A stretch of 64,000 nucleotides of DNA. Source: Acinetobacter sp. ANC 4178. GTDB lineage: Bacteria > Pseudomonadota > Gammaproteobacteria > Pseudomonadales > Moraxellaceae. This document shows, piece after piece, positions 1 through 8,836 of the stretch (within the stretch, counting starts at the first letter, position 1; each line of letters starts with the position of its first letter). The stretch is from contig NZ_SJOD01000001.1 of the NCBI RefSeq assembly GCF_004331175.1, positions 856,145 through 920,144 of the forward strand, written 5' to 3'. Under the pieces are notes generated by a model. It searched no databases. It had not been told where the DNA came from and was given only the letters and a program-made list of their open reading frames with translations. Made by a program: the position numbers and the translations under genes.

Positions 1-498
1 ATGGGTACTGCCTTTCAAAAAGTAGCCATAATCACTGTGCTGATGCTCGGGAGTTTTAGTTCGTGGGCGTATGCGCAGAGCTTAAATAAATGTGGTCATG
101 GCCCACTCATGGTGGGACAAAAACAGGTCGGTGTTGCCAGTTACTTTGCGCAAAACTGTAATCAGTCTTGGCAAGGCCAAAACATGCAGATGGATTTTAG
201 CTATACACAGAATATTCCAGAGTGGGCATTCAAACGTGCGGCTACATATCTACTCAAACGTAATATTAAAGATCAAAAAATGCATGCTGTTTTCAATCCA
301 ATTACCGACTTGTATCGTCCAGTAAACTCAGGAGATCTATACCAACTAAAATATAGCCATGCCACACACACCTTAAGCCTATACTTAAACCAGAAAATTC
401 AGGGACAACTTCAGAACCCACAGGCTCAGCAATATTTTAATATATGGCTAGGTCCTCAGCCATTTAGTGCTAAATTAAAACAGCAATTAATAAAGTAG
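1..498 (+). CDS. Chalcone isomerase-like periplasmic protein
   Basis: A 165-residue protein with a clear Sec signal peptide (hydrophobic stretch at about residues 8-20, cleavage likely after AYA at 23-25). The C-terminus FNIWLGPQPFSAKLKQQLI matches the typical end of bacterial chalcone isomerase-like proteins (Chalcone_3), whose catalytic activity is unproven; they are often found beside CFA-type fatty-acid genes and probably bind a fatty acid or lipid. The stop is 11 bp before the response regulator, so the two are likely co-transcribed and convergent with the lipid operon that follows. The ATG is the first base of the window; the intact signal peptide suggests it is the real start, but the promoter lies outside. 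The family assignment rests on the C-terminal motif and context. Confidence 0.6.
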   Translation: MGTAFQKVAIITVLMLGSFSSWAYAQSLNKCGHGPLMVGQKQVGVASYFAQNCNQSWQGQNMQMDFSYTQNIPEWAFKRAATYLLKRNIKDQKMHAVFNPITDLYRPVNSGDLYQLKYSHATHTLSLYLNQKIQGQLQNPQAQQYFNIWLGPQPFSAKLKQQLIK

Positions 499-509
499 TC
501 ACTACAGTT

Positions 510-1196
510 ATGTCTAAACATTTTATTTTGATGGTCGAAGATCATTATGAACTGGCATCTACCTTATGCGAGTTTCTAGAAGAGCACGGCTTTGTGATCG
601 ACCATGCTCGAAACCTAAATGCTGCGCGCCAATTGCTCAAACAGCAACGCTATCATATTTTACTTTTAGATATTAACTTGCCTGATGGTTCGGGTTATGA
701 ACTCTGTGAATGGCTACGAAATAAAGAAGGTATGGACCTTCCTGTGCTGATGCTCACCGCACGCGATACGCTGAATGACAAACTCAAAGGGTTCAATTCA
801 GGAACGGATGATTATCTAGTCAAGCCGTTTGACTTTAATGAGCTGGTGGTTCGAGTCAAAGCTTTGATCAAGCGTTCACAGGGTGAAGTTTCCTCTGGCC
901 GTCTTCAAATTCATGATCTGATTCTGGACCCTGCAAGACAGCAACTGACTCGTGCAGGACAAACCATTGAACTGCCCCCCATTCAGTTCAAACTGCTCAA
1001 ACTACTGATGCGTCATTCACCTAAAGTTCTGACTAAACAGGAAATCATGATAGAACTTTGGGGGGATGAAGAGCCTGAAAGCGATGCCCTGCGTAGTCAT
1101 ATTTATAATCTGCGTAAAATGGTGGACAAGCCTTTTGAAAAAAAGCTGATTCATACCATATCTGGTGTCGGGTTAAAGATCACTTTAGAAGCATAA
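510..1196 (+). CDS. OmpR-family response regulator
   Basis: A 228-residue two-component response regulator. The receiver domain (about 1-120) has the acidic pair E10/D11, phospho-acceptor D54 in LLLDINLPDGSG, T83 and K105 in YLVKPF. A winged-helix DNA-binding domain fills about 130-226. It follows the chalcone-isomerase-like gene and ends 17 bp from the end of a histidine kinase on the other strand, so the likely cognate pair is convergent rather than in one operon. Target genes are not shown by the sequence; the adjacent lipid operon is the obvious candidate. No strong ribosome binding site precedes the ATG, which suggests translation coupled to the gene upstream. Confidence 0.85.
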   Translation: MSKHFILMVEDHYELASTLCEFLEEHGFVIDHARNLNAARQLLKQQRYHILLLDINLPDGSGYELCEWLRNKEGMDLPVLMLTARDTLNDKLKGFNSGTDDYLVKPFDFNELVVRVKALIKRSQGEVSSGRLQIHDLILDPARQQLTRAGQTIELPPIQFKLLKLLMRHSPKVLTKQEIMIELWGDEEPESDALRSHIYNLRKMVDKPFEKKLIHTISGVGLKITLEA

Positions 1197-1213
1197 GCTT
1201 TCGAAGCTGGGTC

Positions 1214-2536
1214 CTAATTTAAATACACGACAACAATCAGTCCAGTCGTCATCGCCAGATCAACATCTTGATGGGTACTGAGATAATAATGCCGATCAAA
1301 CAACTCCACTCGCCAGCCCAACTGCTTGCACAACTTCTGTACCAGTTGTAGTCCAATGCCATGACCTTTGATCTCTAATTGCAATTGTTGCCCCGACAGT
1401 TCTTGCACCTTTGAATTATTCGGTAAAGGAATGCCGACGCCATTATCTGCAATCAATACTGTATTTTTTTGCAGAATGACATCAATTTCTGTGCCTTGTG
1501 AATAATTCAGTGCATTCCGCAAAATATTACCAAATACCATTTTGGTCATCGATGGGTAAAGTTTACGAGGCTGTTCATCGAGGTCTTTTTGCAAATCAAT
1601 CTGCATACCTTTGTTATGGCTCACGTTGTCCAAATCCTGAAGCAGATTTTCCAGACATTCTGAAAGCATAGTCGGTTCAGCCGTTAAAGTATCGGTGGTG
1701 TTGCGTGCGATTGCTAACAACGTATCCACCAACAGTTGCATATCTTCAATAGTGTTATGCAAACGAGTAAACGACTTGTTATCGCCATAACGTGCCTGAC
1801 ATAGCTGCACATTGCCTTTTAAAATGGTCAGTGGGGTACGCAGCTCGTGGCTGACATCGCTGGTAAACTCACGTTCGCGTTGAATAAAATCGCTTAAGAC
1901 CTGATGATATTTTTCTAGCGCCTGCTTCAGATATTCTGCTTCCAGATTTGAATCCGTACGGATGTCATAAAACGGCGAAGCCTGATTTTTTTGATGTTCC
2001 CAGTCAATATGTTCTAGTGCATTGGCCAGACGGGTAATTGGAGAAAAATAGCGCCGAGCACGGCGATTCCACCACCACAGCACACTATACAGCACAAATA
2101 GGCTAACCATCAGTGGTGCCAGACCAAACAGCCAGACCAGTTTATTGACATTACTTTCGCCAAAAACCAACAGTACATGCTGCCCGTCTTTTTCACCATA
2201 AACGGTCATGCGTTCCTTGCCATCGACAAAATGCCGATTCACCCCTTGCTCAAGCTGCATCGTCTTAAATTGAGGCGGTGGCACAGTGTTCCAGCGGTAA
2301 CCATACAGATTTTTAGTGTCGGGCAATTCTGCGGCAGGATTGCGTTCCAGTCGTTGCCAGTAGTGTGACATTTCCTGTTCTAGCGCTGTTCTGAGCAGAG
2401 ACCCTTTAATCACCCAAGCACTGAAGCCAATCCCAATCACCACAGACAAGGCAATGAATCCGATTTGCAGCCAGTAGTAGCGGTTAAACACCTCACCCAG
2501 AGGATGATCACGTTTATCCCTAAACAACTTTAACAT
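1214..2536 (-). CDS. Sensor histidine kinase of the lipid operon
   Basis: A membrane histidine kinase of 440 residues. Two transmembrane segments (about 20-45 and 132-155) flank a periplasmic loop of roughly 85 residues. Then come a HAMP-like linker, the H-box FTSDVSHELRTPLT with the phosphorylated His near residue 230, the N-box (NILRNALNYS), the G1 box (ADNGVGIPLP) and the G2 box (GHGIGLQL). An open frame reaches back to 2614, overlapping the previous gene, but the ATG at 2536 has a GGGGA eight bases upstream and leaves a clean 35-bp gap, so I chose it. It is the last gene of the lipid operon, which ties its level to that pathway. Its likely partner is the convergent OmpR-type regulator at 510-1196. 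Confidence 0.8.
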   Translation of the reverse strand: MLKLFRDKRDHPLGEVFNRYYWLQIGFIALSVVIGIGFSAWVIKGSLLRTALEQEMSHYWQRLERNPAAELPDTKNLYGYRWNTVPPPQFKTMQLEQGVNRHFVDGKERMTVYGEKDGQHVLLVFGESNVNKLVWLFGLAPLMVSLFVLYSVLWWWNRRARRYFSPITRLANALEHIDWEHQKNQASPFYDIRTDSNLEAEYLKQALEKYHQVLSDFIQREREFTSDVSHELRTPLTILKGNVQLCQARYGDNKSFTRLHNTIEDMQLLVDTLLAIARNTTDTLTAEPTMLSECLENLLQDLDNVSHNKGMQIDLQKDLDEQPRKLYPSMTKMVFGNILRNALNYSQGTEIDVILQKNTVLIADNGVGIPLPNNSKVQELSGQQLQLEIKGHGIGLQLVQKLCKQLGWRVELFDRHYYLSTHQDVDLAMTTGLIVVVYLN

Positions 2537-2571
2537 TGATGCATTCCCCGCTGGCCCATCCCACTGTTCAA

Positions 2572-3621
2572 TTATACGGCTTTCTTCTTCAACAGAAAGT
2601 GTCCAATCACCCACTCGCGTCCATGGTCATAACCAAACAGTTCGGCACAGGCCATAAAGAAAATCCGCCAACGCTGCCACCAGATTGCGGCATCTGCGCC
2701 ATAGGTTTGCTCAAATAAGGGCTTCAGCTCGGTCTGTTTAGCATCCATATTTTCTAGCCAAGCATTTGCGGTACGTTCATATTGCGTACCCGCCCATTGC
2801 CAATGCTGTTCTAGCTGCAAATGCTGCTGAAAATGTAGGAAAGTTGAGGCCGCCGGCATCAAACCACCACTGAAGAAATATTGTGACATCCAGTCAAACT
2901 CATTTTTGACTTCAAACGGATAATGCAAGAAACGGTGACAGAAAATATGACACCACAATAAGCCATCTGGTTTGAGCCAAATACTGATATTTTCAAATAG
3001 TTTTTGATAGTTACGTACATGCTCAAACATCTCGACCGACACCACACGGTCAAAAGAGGCAGGTTCAAGTTGCAACACATTGACATCACAAGTGATCACC
3101 GTCAGGTTATCCAGTTTCTTTAAACGGGCTTGTTCCTGAATATGCTCGCGCTGCGTTGAAGAATTTGACACGACCGTAATACGGGCCGTTGGATAACGCT
3201 CAGCCATATACAGACTTAAGGAACCCCAGCCACAACCAATTTCCAAAATATCCTGACCATCTTTCAGTTGCGCTCGTTGGCAGTAGCAGGCAAGAGCGGC
3301 CTCTTCAGCTTGATCTAGCGTCGTATCAACATGTTCAAAGAGACTCGCGCTATATTTCAGACGCTTACCGAGTACTGCCTGAAAAAATGCAGTTGGCAGT
3401 TCATAGTGCTGCTCATTGGCTTTGTCTGTCTCGATAGCAATTTCACTGTTTTTCAGCATGGTCAGCACATCCATATAGCGCTGCGCTGCTAATGCGGGGT
3501 CAAACCGACCTTCTTGTGCCAGACGTTTTTTGCTCAAGATTTTAATACCAGCACGAATCACTGGGTCTGGCACCTTGCCATTTTCGATCAGTTTTAAAGA
3601 TTGTTGAATCATAAAGTCCAT
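2572..3621 (-). CDS. CFA-family SAM methyltransferase (second paralogue)
   Basis: A class I SAM-dependent methyltransferase of 349 residues, related to cyclopropane-fatty-acyl-phospholipid synthases and plant coclaurine N-methyltransferases. The SAM loop is VLEIGCGWGSLSLYMAERYP; the conserved acidic residue lies in SVEMFEHV; HIFCHRFLHYPFE resembles the coclaurine N-methyltransferase group. Where E. coli Cfa has the bicarbonate-site Cys (YSC), this protein has YSA; the His aligned with Cfa His266 is kept. The substrate is presumably an unsaturated or modified acyl chain, but this is inference. ATG 3621 is preferred to 3648 because AGG stands 8-9 bases before it and it leaves an 8-bp gap after DUF1295 rather than an overlap. 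Confidence 0.75.
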   Translation of the reverse strand: MDFMIQQSLKLIENGKVPDPVIRAGIKILSKKRLAQEGRFDPALAAQRYMDVLTMLKNSEIAIETDKANEQHYELPTAFFQAVLGKRLKYSASLFEHVDTTLDQAEEAALACYCQRAQLKDGQDILEIGCGWGSLSLYMAERYPTARITVVSNSSTQREHIQEQARLKKLDNLTVITCDVNVLQLEPASFDRVVSVEMFEHVRNYQKLFENISIWLKPDGLLWCHIFCHRFLHYPFEVKNEFDWMSQYFFSGGLMPAASTFLHFQQHLQLEQHWQWAGTQYERTANAWLENMDAKQTELKPLFEQTYGADAAIWWQRWRIFFMACAELFGYDHGREWVIGHFLLKKKAV

Positions 3622-3629
3622 GTATTTAC

Positions 3630-4409
3630 CTACTCTTTGGGTGGCCACGGAATAAACATTGAAGTTCGTCGTTGATAGTCTTTGTAATTGTCGCCACGGT
3701 GGGTCAGTGCCTGTTTTTCACTAAAAGGAATCCCCGTAAAGTAGTACAGGAATAGCCACATCAGCAGCGGATAGACCCATAAACCATAGACTCCTGCGGC
3801 CAGACCAAGCACTGGATAGGCAAACCAATGCAGCCATTCAAAAAAATAATTCGGATGGCGTGAGTATTTCCACAAGCCCTGATCCATGCTTTTACCTTGA
3901 TTCTGCGGATTTAGCTTAAAACGATAGAGCTGCTGATCGGCCGTGCTTTCACCTATCAAAGCTGAGAGCATGATCATGCCCGCCACAATCACAGTGACCG
4001 AAGTCCAGTCATTCCATTGCTCGGTCGAGATACTTAACAAGTTCAACATTGGGTAAGAAAACAGTAGCGCCAAACCTGCCTGAAATATAAAAAACACCAG
4101 AAAACCGAGATGCTGATAATCCCCCATCGCTCGGCGCATGTTGGCATAACGCGTGTCTTCTTGGGTTTCATGAGCATAGCGCCGCAACAGATGCCAAGTC
4201 AGCCGCGAAAACCAGATCCCACTTGCCAGTCCCAGAAATAACCGAACCAACAGCGGTGCACTGTCAATCGCCCAAGCTGCAATAATCACATTGAGCGCAA
4301 TACTGAAACTCCATGCAACATCAACCAGCCCTGCTCTGCGGTTATAGGTCACCAATACCCAGCTACAGAGCATAATGAAGACATTGAGCAAAAATAAATC
4401 TAGCAGCAT
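3630..4409 (-). CDS. DUF1295 steroid-reductase-like membrane protein
   Basis: A 259-residue multi-pass membrane protein of the DUF1295 family, related to the C-terminal part of 5-alpha-steroid reductases and isoprenylcysteine methyltransferases. The diagnostic stretch YSRHPNYFFEWLHWFAYP, near residue 180, is the conserved nucleotide-binding motif of that group. Several hydrophobic segments precede it. It probably reduces a double bond in a lipid substrate with NAD(P)H; no member close to this operon type is known to me with a proven reaction. It sits between the two CFA-like methyltransferase genes, a common arrangement in proteobacterial cfa clusters. Confidence 0.75.
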   Translation of the reverse strand: MLLDLFLLNVFIMLCSWVLVTYNRRAGLVDVAWSFSIALNVIIAAWAIDSAPLLVRLFLGLASGIWFSRLTWHLLRRYAHETQEDTRYANMRRAMGDYQHLGFLVFFIFQAGLALLFSYPMLNLLSISTEQWNDWTSVTVIVAGMIMLSALIGESTADQQLYRFKLNPQNQGKSMDQGLWKYSRHPNYFFEWLHWFAYPVLGLAAGVYGLWVYPLLMWLFLYYFTGIPFSEKQALTHRGDNYKDYQRRTSMFIPWPPKE

Positions 4410-4433
4410 GTCGCCCTCCTGCTTTATCTCTGC

Positions 4434-5633
4434 TTAGTAAGCACTGGCTTCAAACAGCAAATGGACATCACTGATCACGCCTTCGCGGAAGCCGCCTTCG
4501 CAATAACACAGATAAAAATCCCACATTCGGATAAAGCGCTCATCAAAACCGAGTTGCATGACTTGATCACGCTGATCCAGAAAATGCTGGCGCCAATACT
4601 TCAAGGTTTGTGCATAGCTTTGACCGATATCTTCCAGATGCTTGAGACGAAGCTTTTGCTCAGAAGCCGTTTGCGTCATCACACTGATACAAGGAATGAA
4701 ACTACCAGGGAAAATATAACGCTTAATGTAATCCACCGTATTTAAAGCTTTGGCATAGCGTGCATCTTCAATCGTAATTGCCTGTATCAAGGCGAGACCA
4801 TTCGGCTTGAGGAGCTCGCGGCATTTTCGGAAATAAGTTGGTAAATACTGCTCACCGACTGCTTCAATCATTTCAATGGACACTAATTTGTCGTATTTAC
4901 CTTCCAATAAGCGATAGTCTTGAAGCTGTACAGACACCCGATGAGACAGTCCCGCTTCAGCAACTCGAGCGAGTGCTTCATCATACTGAGCCTTGGAAAT
5001 GGTAATGGTGGTGACCTTACAGCCATAATGCTGAGCCGCATAAATGGCGAAGCCTCCCCAGCCACTACCAATTTCGACCAAATGGTCCATCGGTTTCAAT
5101 TGAAGTTTCTGGCAGATCAATTCTTTTTTATAATCTGAAGCTTGTTCCAAGCTCATACAAGGGTCTTTAAAGACAGCACTGGAATACATCATGCTGGAAT
5201 CTAAGAACAATTTAAAAAACTCATTGCTCAAGTCATAATGCTCAGCAATATTCTGGCGACTTCCATCAATCGAATTCTTACGGGATTTATACCAAGCCTT
5301 GAGTATGAACTGGCTGGCTTTTGCCACTACATTTTGATTCATTCGATCAAGCACATCACGATTACGCGCTAGAATACGAATTACATTGACCAGATCTTCA
5401 CTGCTCCAGTAACCCCGAATATAGCCTTCTGCTGCCCCCAGTACGCCATTACGGAACAGCAAATCGATAAGGCGTTGGTCATGAACTTGAATGACCGCGT
5501 GCAAATCACTATAGTTTTCCCCGACCAAACCACTCCAAATACCTTTAAATATCAACTGACCATGACGCAATTTCAGCATATGGCGTAGGACTATCGGCAG
5601 TTCGGTATGTTCTCCCATTAACAGTGTTTTCAT
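4434..5633 (-). CDS. CFA-like fatty-acyl methyltransferase
   Basis: A 399-residue protein of the cyclopropane-fatty-acyl-phospholipid synthase family, expected to move a methyl group from SAM to an unsaturated acyl chain of membrane phospholipid. The SAM site is VEIGSGWGGFAIYAAQHYG (about 186-204). Of the residues that hold bicarbonate in E. coli Cfa, the Glu (E257), Ile (I286) and Tyr appear kept, but the Cys is replaced by Ser (S152 in YSSAVF) and the His by Gln (Q284 in LIQAIT). The enzyme may therefore make a methyl- or methylene-branched product rather than a cyclopropane. Its start overlaps the DUF1365 stop by four bases, indicating translational coupling. I give no symbol, since it may not be a true Cfa. 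Confidence 0.8.
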   Translation of the reverse strand: MKTLLMGEHTELPIVLRHMLKLRHGQLIFKGIWSGLVGENYSDLHAVIQVHDQRLIDLLFRNGVLGAAEGYIRGYWSSEDLVNVIRILARNRDVLDRMNQNVVAKASQFILKAWYKSRKNSIDGSRQNIAEHYDLSNEFFKLFLDSSMMYSSAVFKDPCMSLEQASDYKKELICQKLQLKPMDHLVEIGSGWGGFAIYAAQHYGCKVTTITISKAQYDEALARVAEAGLSHRVSVQLQDYRLLEGKYDKLVSIEMIEAVGEQYLPTYFRKCRELLKPNGLALIQAITIEDARYAKALNTVDYIKRYIFPGSFIPCISVMTQTASEQKLRLKHLEDIGQSYAQTLKYWRQHFLDQRDQVMQLGFDERFIRMWDFYLCYCEGGFREGVISDVHLLFEASAY

Positions 5634-6424
5634 CGTAATGTATTTCCTTTTTCTTTTTTAGGATGCCGATAAAACGGAATTTTCTTGTTCCATAAGCGCA
5701 GAGCATGTAGATAAATCCCGCTCACCATCTTAAAGGGCTCAAGAACTTTGAGAACAGCATATCGATGTTGCTGTGAAGGAAGTGTGATGGCTTCTAGCTT
5801 AAATTTCATGGTGGCATCAAATTGTAATATTTCTTGTTCAAACAGCTGCATATGAATCACATTTTGCTGTTCTGAAAAGCTAAAACGCCAACGGTAATCC
5901 AGCGACATCGGCATGAATGGCGACACATGAAAGGCCTTTTTAAAATCAAACTGGTGGCTCTGGTAGGGTGCGTGTTCAGCTGCATTATGCCGACAATCGT
6001 GAATGTACACCTGACGTTCATTCCACGGCGTATTGGTGATTTCACTCAGCACAAAAATCAGTTGATCGGTCGCATCAAAGATCAGATAAAACACCACCGA
6101 ATTAAAACGAAAACCCAATGTCCGTGGCAAAGCCAGTACACGGATGGATGCAGCATGTGGTAAATGATAGTTTTCGTGCTTGATCAGTAAACGTGCAACT
6201 TTCTGCCGAATCGAGCCATATTCCATGTTCAGAAAGTCACGCTCATCCAAGGTCAATAAATTCCAACGACTAGAAGACCAGAACCAAGATTTTTGGGTAA
6301 AAGTTGCCAGTTGATCTGGATCAAACCATAAATAGCTAAGCTTTACCTCAAAAGCATGCGATTTGGGCAAATAGCGGCGATGGCGGATTTCGGTAGAAGC
6401 GATAGCCAGTGGATACATTTGCAT
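5630..6424 (-). CDS. DUF1365 protein
   Basis: A 264-residue DUF1365-family protein, recognised by its start (YPLAIASTEIRHRRYLPKSHAF), the LSYLWFDPDQL segment and the NSVVFYLIFD block. The function is unknown; the family almost always lies between an amine-oxidase-like FAD protein and a CFA-type methyltransferase, as here. The start is well supported: AGGAG lies six bases before the ATG. It begins 9 bp after the FAD oxidoreductase stop and its stop overlaps the next gene by four bases. It may be a lipid-binding or accessory protein for that pair; this is inference from context. Confidence 0.8.
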   Translation of the reverse strand: MQMYPLAIASTEIRHRRYLPKSHAFEVKLSYLWFDPDQLATFTQKSWFWSSSRWNLLTLDERDFLNMEYGSIRQKVARLLIKHENYHLPHAASIRVLALPRTLGFRFNSVVFYLIFDATDQLIFVLSEITNTPWNERQVYIHDCRHNAAEHAPYQSHQFDFKKAFHVSPFMPMSLDYRWRFSFSEQQNVIHMQLFEQEILQFDATMKFKLEAITLPSQQHRYAVLKVLEPFKMVSGIYLHALRLWNKKIPFYRHPKKEKGNTLR

Positions 6425-6433
6425 TCTGTACTC

Positions 6434-7717
6434 CTAAGCCGCTTGCTCAGTGTGTTGCAGCAACTGATTGACGACCCATGAAGCACTACGCGCTCCATCT
6501 TCATGAAAACCCCACCCCCAGTAGGCACCACAGTATGACGTCCGGTTCTGACCATTGACCTCGGCCCAACGTTGTTGTGCCTCAATCGCGGCAGCATCAA
6601 ATACTGGATGACGGTAATATCGTTCCACCCATATTTTTTTCGGATCGAGGTTAAAGTTAGGATTGAGTGTGGCAAAGATTTGGGTTTTACAATTCAGGTT
6701 TTGCAACTGGTTCATCCAGTAACTGAAACCATAATGCATGCCACGATGCTGGAATGGAGTTGATTCGGTCGCACGGCTAGGTGTCACATGGACATGCCAG
6801 CTGGCCCATTGGCGTTTGGATTTGGGCATGATATGAGTATCGGAATGCACCACCATATGGTTATCCTGATAACGAAACTTGCCAAGTACTTCCCGCTCTT
6901 GCGCTGACGGGTCTGTAAGTAAATTCAAGCTATCATCCGCATGGCTGGCAAAAATGACCCAGTCAAAACGTTCACTGCCCTGTACAGTTTCAATCACTAC
7001 ATCATTGGCACACCGGGATACATGAAGCACGCCCGTCTTGCGGAAAGTCATATTCGATTGGGCCTGAATGGCACGAACATAACGCGCTGATCCACCCTTG
7101 ACCGTCAGCCACGAAGGTCGCTCTTTCAGTTGCAACATACGATGGTGCTGAAAAAAGCTCACCACAAATTTATACGGAATCTGTCCAGCTTGCTCCACAG
7201 GACAGGACCACAGCGCCCCGCACATCGGATAGAGATGTTCCTGACGAAAGGCTTCGGAATAGTCATGTCGATTGAGATATGCATCAATACTGAGCTGTGC
7301 ATCGACCTGTTCAACATCAATATCTTTATTCGCAGCATAGAAACGGAACAAATCCGACAACATCACGCGAAAATCAGCGTTAAAGAAGTTTTGCGGTCTA
7401 AACAAGAGCGAGAATTTCTTCGACGGATTGTACTGCAATCCAGTGACCTGATTGTTCACCGAAAATCCCATGTCACTGCTTTGCGATTGAATCCCAAGCT
7501 CTTTGAGCATTGCACAGAACAGTGGGTAATTATGCTCATTAAATACAATAAAGCCACTGTCCACCGCGACCTGTTCGCCATCTATATTCAACTGATGAGT
7601 ATCGGTATGACCGCCAAAGTAGTTATTCTTTTCAAAGACGGTAACTTCATGCACTTTACTTAATTTCCAAGCCGCATACAAACCAGAAATACCTGAACCA
7701 ATAATCGCGATTTTCAT
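6434..7717 (-). CDS. FAD-dependent amine-oxidase-like oxidoreductase
   Basis: A 427-residue flavoprotein of the NAD(P)/FAD-dependent, amine oxidase-like family. The N-terminal dinucleotide fold IAIIGSGISGLYAAWKLS is followed by the acidic end of strand 2 (VFEKNNYFGGHTDTH). The C-terminal block RSASWVVNQLL closes the FAD domain. Homologues are standard members of proteobacterial CFA clusters and are thought to oxidise or desaturate an acyl chain; related enzymes take part in furan fatty acid formation in Rhodobacter (family knowledge, not shown here). The ATG at 7717 has GGAA upstream and overlaps the desaturase stop by four bases. The reaction is unproven for this type. Confidence 0.78.
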   Translation of the reverse strand: MKIAIIGSGISGLYAAWKLSKVHEVTVFEKNNYFGGHTDTHQLNIDGEQVAVDSGFIVFNEHNYPLFCAMLKELGIQSQSSDMGFSVNNQVTGLQYNPSKKFSLLFRPQNFFNADFRVMLSDLFRFYAANKDIDVEQVDAQLSIDAYLNRHDYSEAFRQEHLYPMCGALWSCPVEQAGQIPYKFVVSFFQHHRMLQLKERPSWLTVKGGSARYVRAIQAQSNMTFRKTGVLHVSRCANDVVIETVQGSERFDWVIFASHADDSLNLLTDPSAQEREVLGKFRYQDNHMVVHSDTHIMPKSKRQWASWHVHVTPSRATESTPFQHRGMHYGFSYWMNQLQNLNCKTQIFATLNPNFNLDPKKIWVERYYRHPVFDAAAIEAQQRWAEVNGQNRTSYCGAYWGWGFHEDGARSASWVVNQLLQHTEQAA

Positions 7718-8700
7718 TGTAATTCCTTCGATTGAATCGTGTGAGCGCCAGTCGTAGTGAGTTTTTTCTGTTTTCTAAGTTGAGCAATTTTACTGACGTC
7801 ATAGACCCGTGCTGGAATTGGCTTTAAGCCCCAGACTATCCCGAACCAAGACATGATTTTTAGGAGGTAATACGTCACATCAATCTGCCACCAGTAAAAG
7901 CCCTGTCGGGTACTGCCTGCATAATAATGGTGATTGTTGTGCCAGCCTTCGCCCAAGGTAATGATAGATAAGAATAAGTTGTTGCGGCTTTGATCATCAG
8001 TCTCAAAATCACGGCTGCCGTAATGATGCGCCAGTGAATTGATACATAAGGTCGCATGAATCAGCAACACGGTAGACACTACAAATCCCCAGACCAGTAA
8101 TTGCAAGCCGGAAGTCCCCAGTTGCGGCCAAGCAATTGCCAACCATTCTCCTAGTGCATAAACCCCACCCGCGGTCAGCAGTACCACAATTAAACTAAAC
8201 CGGTCTAGCCAGATTAATTCCGGATATTTCAGCCAGTCTTTGATGACTTCTTTACGCGTGGCAAAGTTATATTCATTCAGAAACCAACCCACATGGCTAT
8301 ACCAAAAACCGTGGGTAGATGAATGTGGGTCTTGTAAAGAATCTGTATAGCGGTGGTGATAACGATGATGGGCTGCCCACCATAAGGGACCACGCTGTGC
8401 ACTCATGGTGCCGAGTAATACAAATAGGAACTGCACTGGACGCGAGGTCTGAAAGGTTTTATGCGACAGATAGCGATGAAAAAAAGCCGTAATAGAAAAC
8501 ATGCGAATCAGATAAAATGCCAGCATAAAGCCAAGCGCAAACCATGATACACCGACCCAGAACACGGCCAGACAAGCCAGATGCAATAGAATAAAAGGCA
8601 AAATTCTCAACCACTGAATCTTGCTATTTTCAGCATTCAATATTTCAGGCTGTGCAGTTGTAGACCAGCTATCTATCCATCGTATCAGACTTTTCAACAT
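7714..8700 (-). CDS. Membrane acyl-CoA/acyl-lipid desaturase
   Basis: A 328-residue integral membrane di-iron desaturase, first gene of the lipid operon. The three histidine boxes are present: HRYLSH, HHRYHH (in AAHHRYHHRYTDS) and HNNHH (in GEGWHNNHHYYAGS). Hydrophobic segments flank the boxes, as in delta-9 desaturases. It would put a cis double bond into a saturated acyl chain, giving the substrate for the downstream CFA-like methyltransferases. GGAT lies seven bases before the ATG. A strong terminator at 8784-8822 separates the operon from the lipocalin gene, so the operon promoter must lie within roughly 8701-8783; I could not identify it with confidence. Confidence 0.85.
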   Translation of the reverse strand: MLKSLIRWIDSWSTTAQPEILNAENSKIQWLRILPFILLHLACLAVFWVGVSWFALGFMLAFYLIRMFSITAFFHRYLSHKTFQTSRPVQFLFVLLGTMSAQRGPLWWAAHHRYHHRYTDSLQDPHSSTHGFWYSHVGWFLNEYNFATRKEVIKDWLKYPELIWLDRFSLIVVLLTAGGVYALGEWLAIAWPQLGTSGLQLLVWGFVVSTVLLIHATLCINSLAHHYGSRDFETDDQSRNNLFLSIITLGEGWHNNHHYYAGSTRQGFYWWQIDVTYYLLKIMSWFGIVWGLKPIPARVYDVSKIAQLRKQKKLTTTGAHTIQSKELQ

Positions 8701-8783
8701 GGACTTATCCTAATTTTAAGCTACTGTCTTTATTCTATTTGATGAGTCTAATCAGTTAGATATGAATTTTATGTGAAGTAAAG

Positions 8784-8822
8784 AAAAAAAAGCCGAACTG
8801 TAGAGAGATTTATCAGTTCGGC
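8784..8822 (-). terminator. Rho-independent terminator of the lipocalin gene
   Basis: Arms GCCGAACTG (8792-8800) and CAGTTCGGC (8814-8822) pair perfectly over nine bases. On the minus strand the stem is followed by eight T residues (8784-8791). It lies 15 bp after the lipocalin stop. Confidence 0.9.
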
Positions 8823-8836
8823 AAAGGGCTATTCGG

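Noticed and set aside
7130..7663. 177-codon plus-strand frame opposite the FAD oxidoreductase
   Set aside because: No motif; the minus-strand gene is clearly real.
8701..8783. A ChrR/sigma-E-like promoter (TGATTA-N16-TAAAG) before the desaturase
   Set aside because: Only a partial match to the known -35/-10 pattern and no rpoE-chrR pair in the window.
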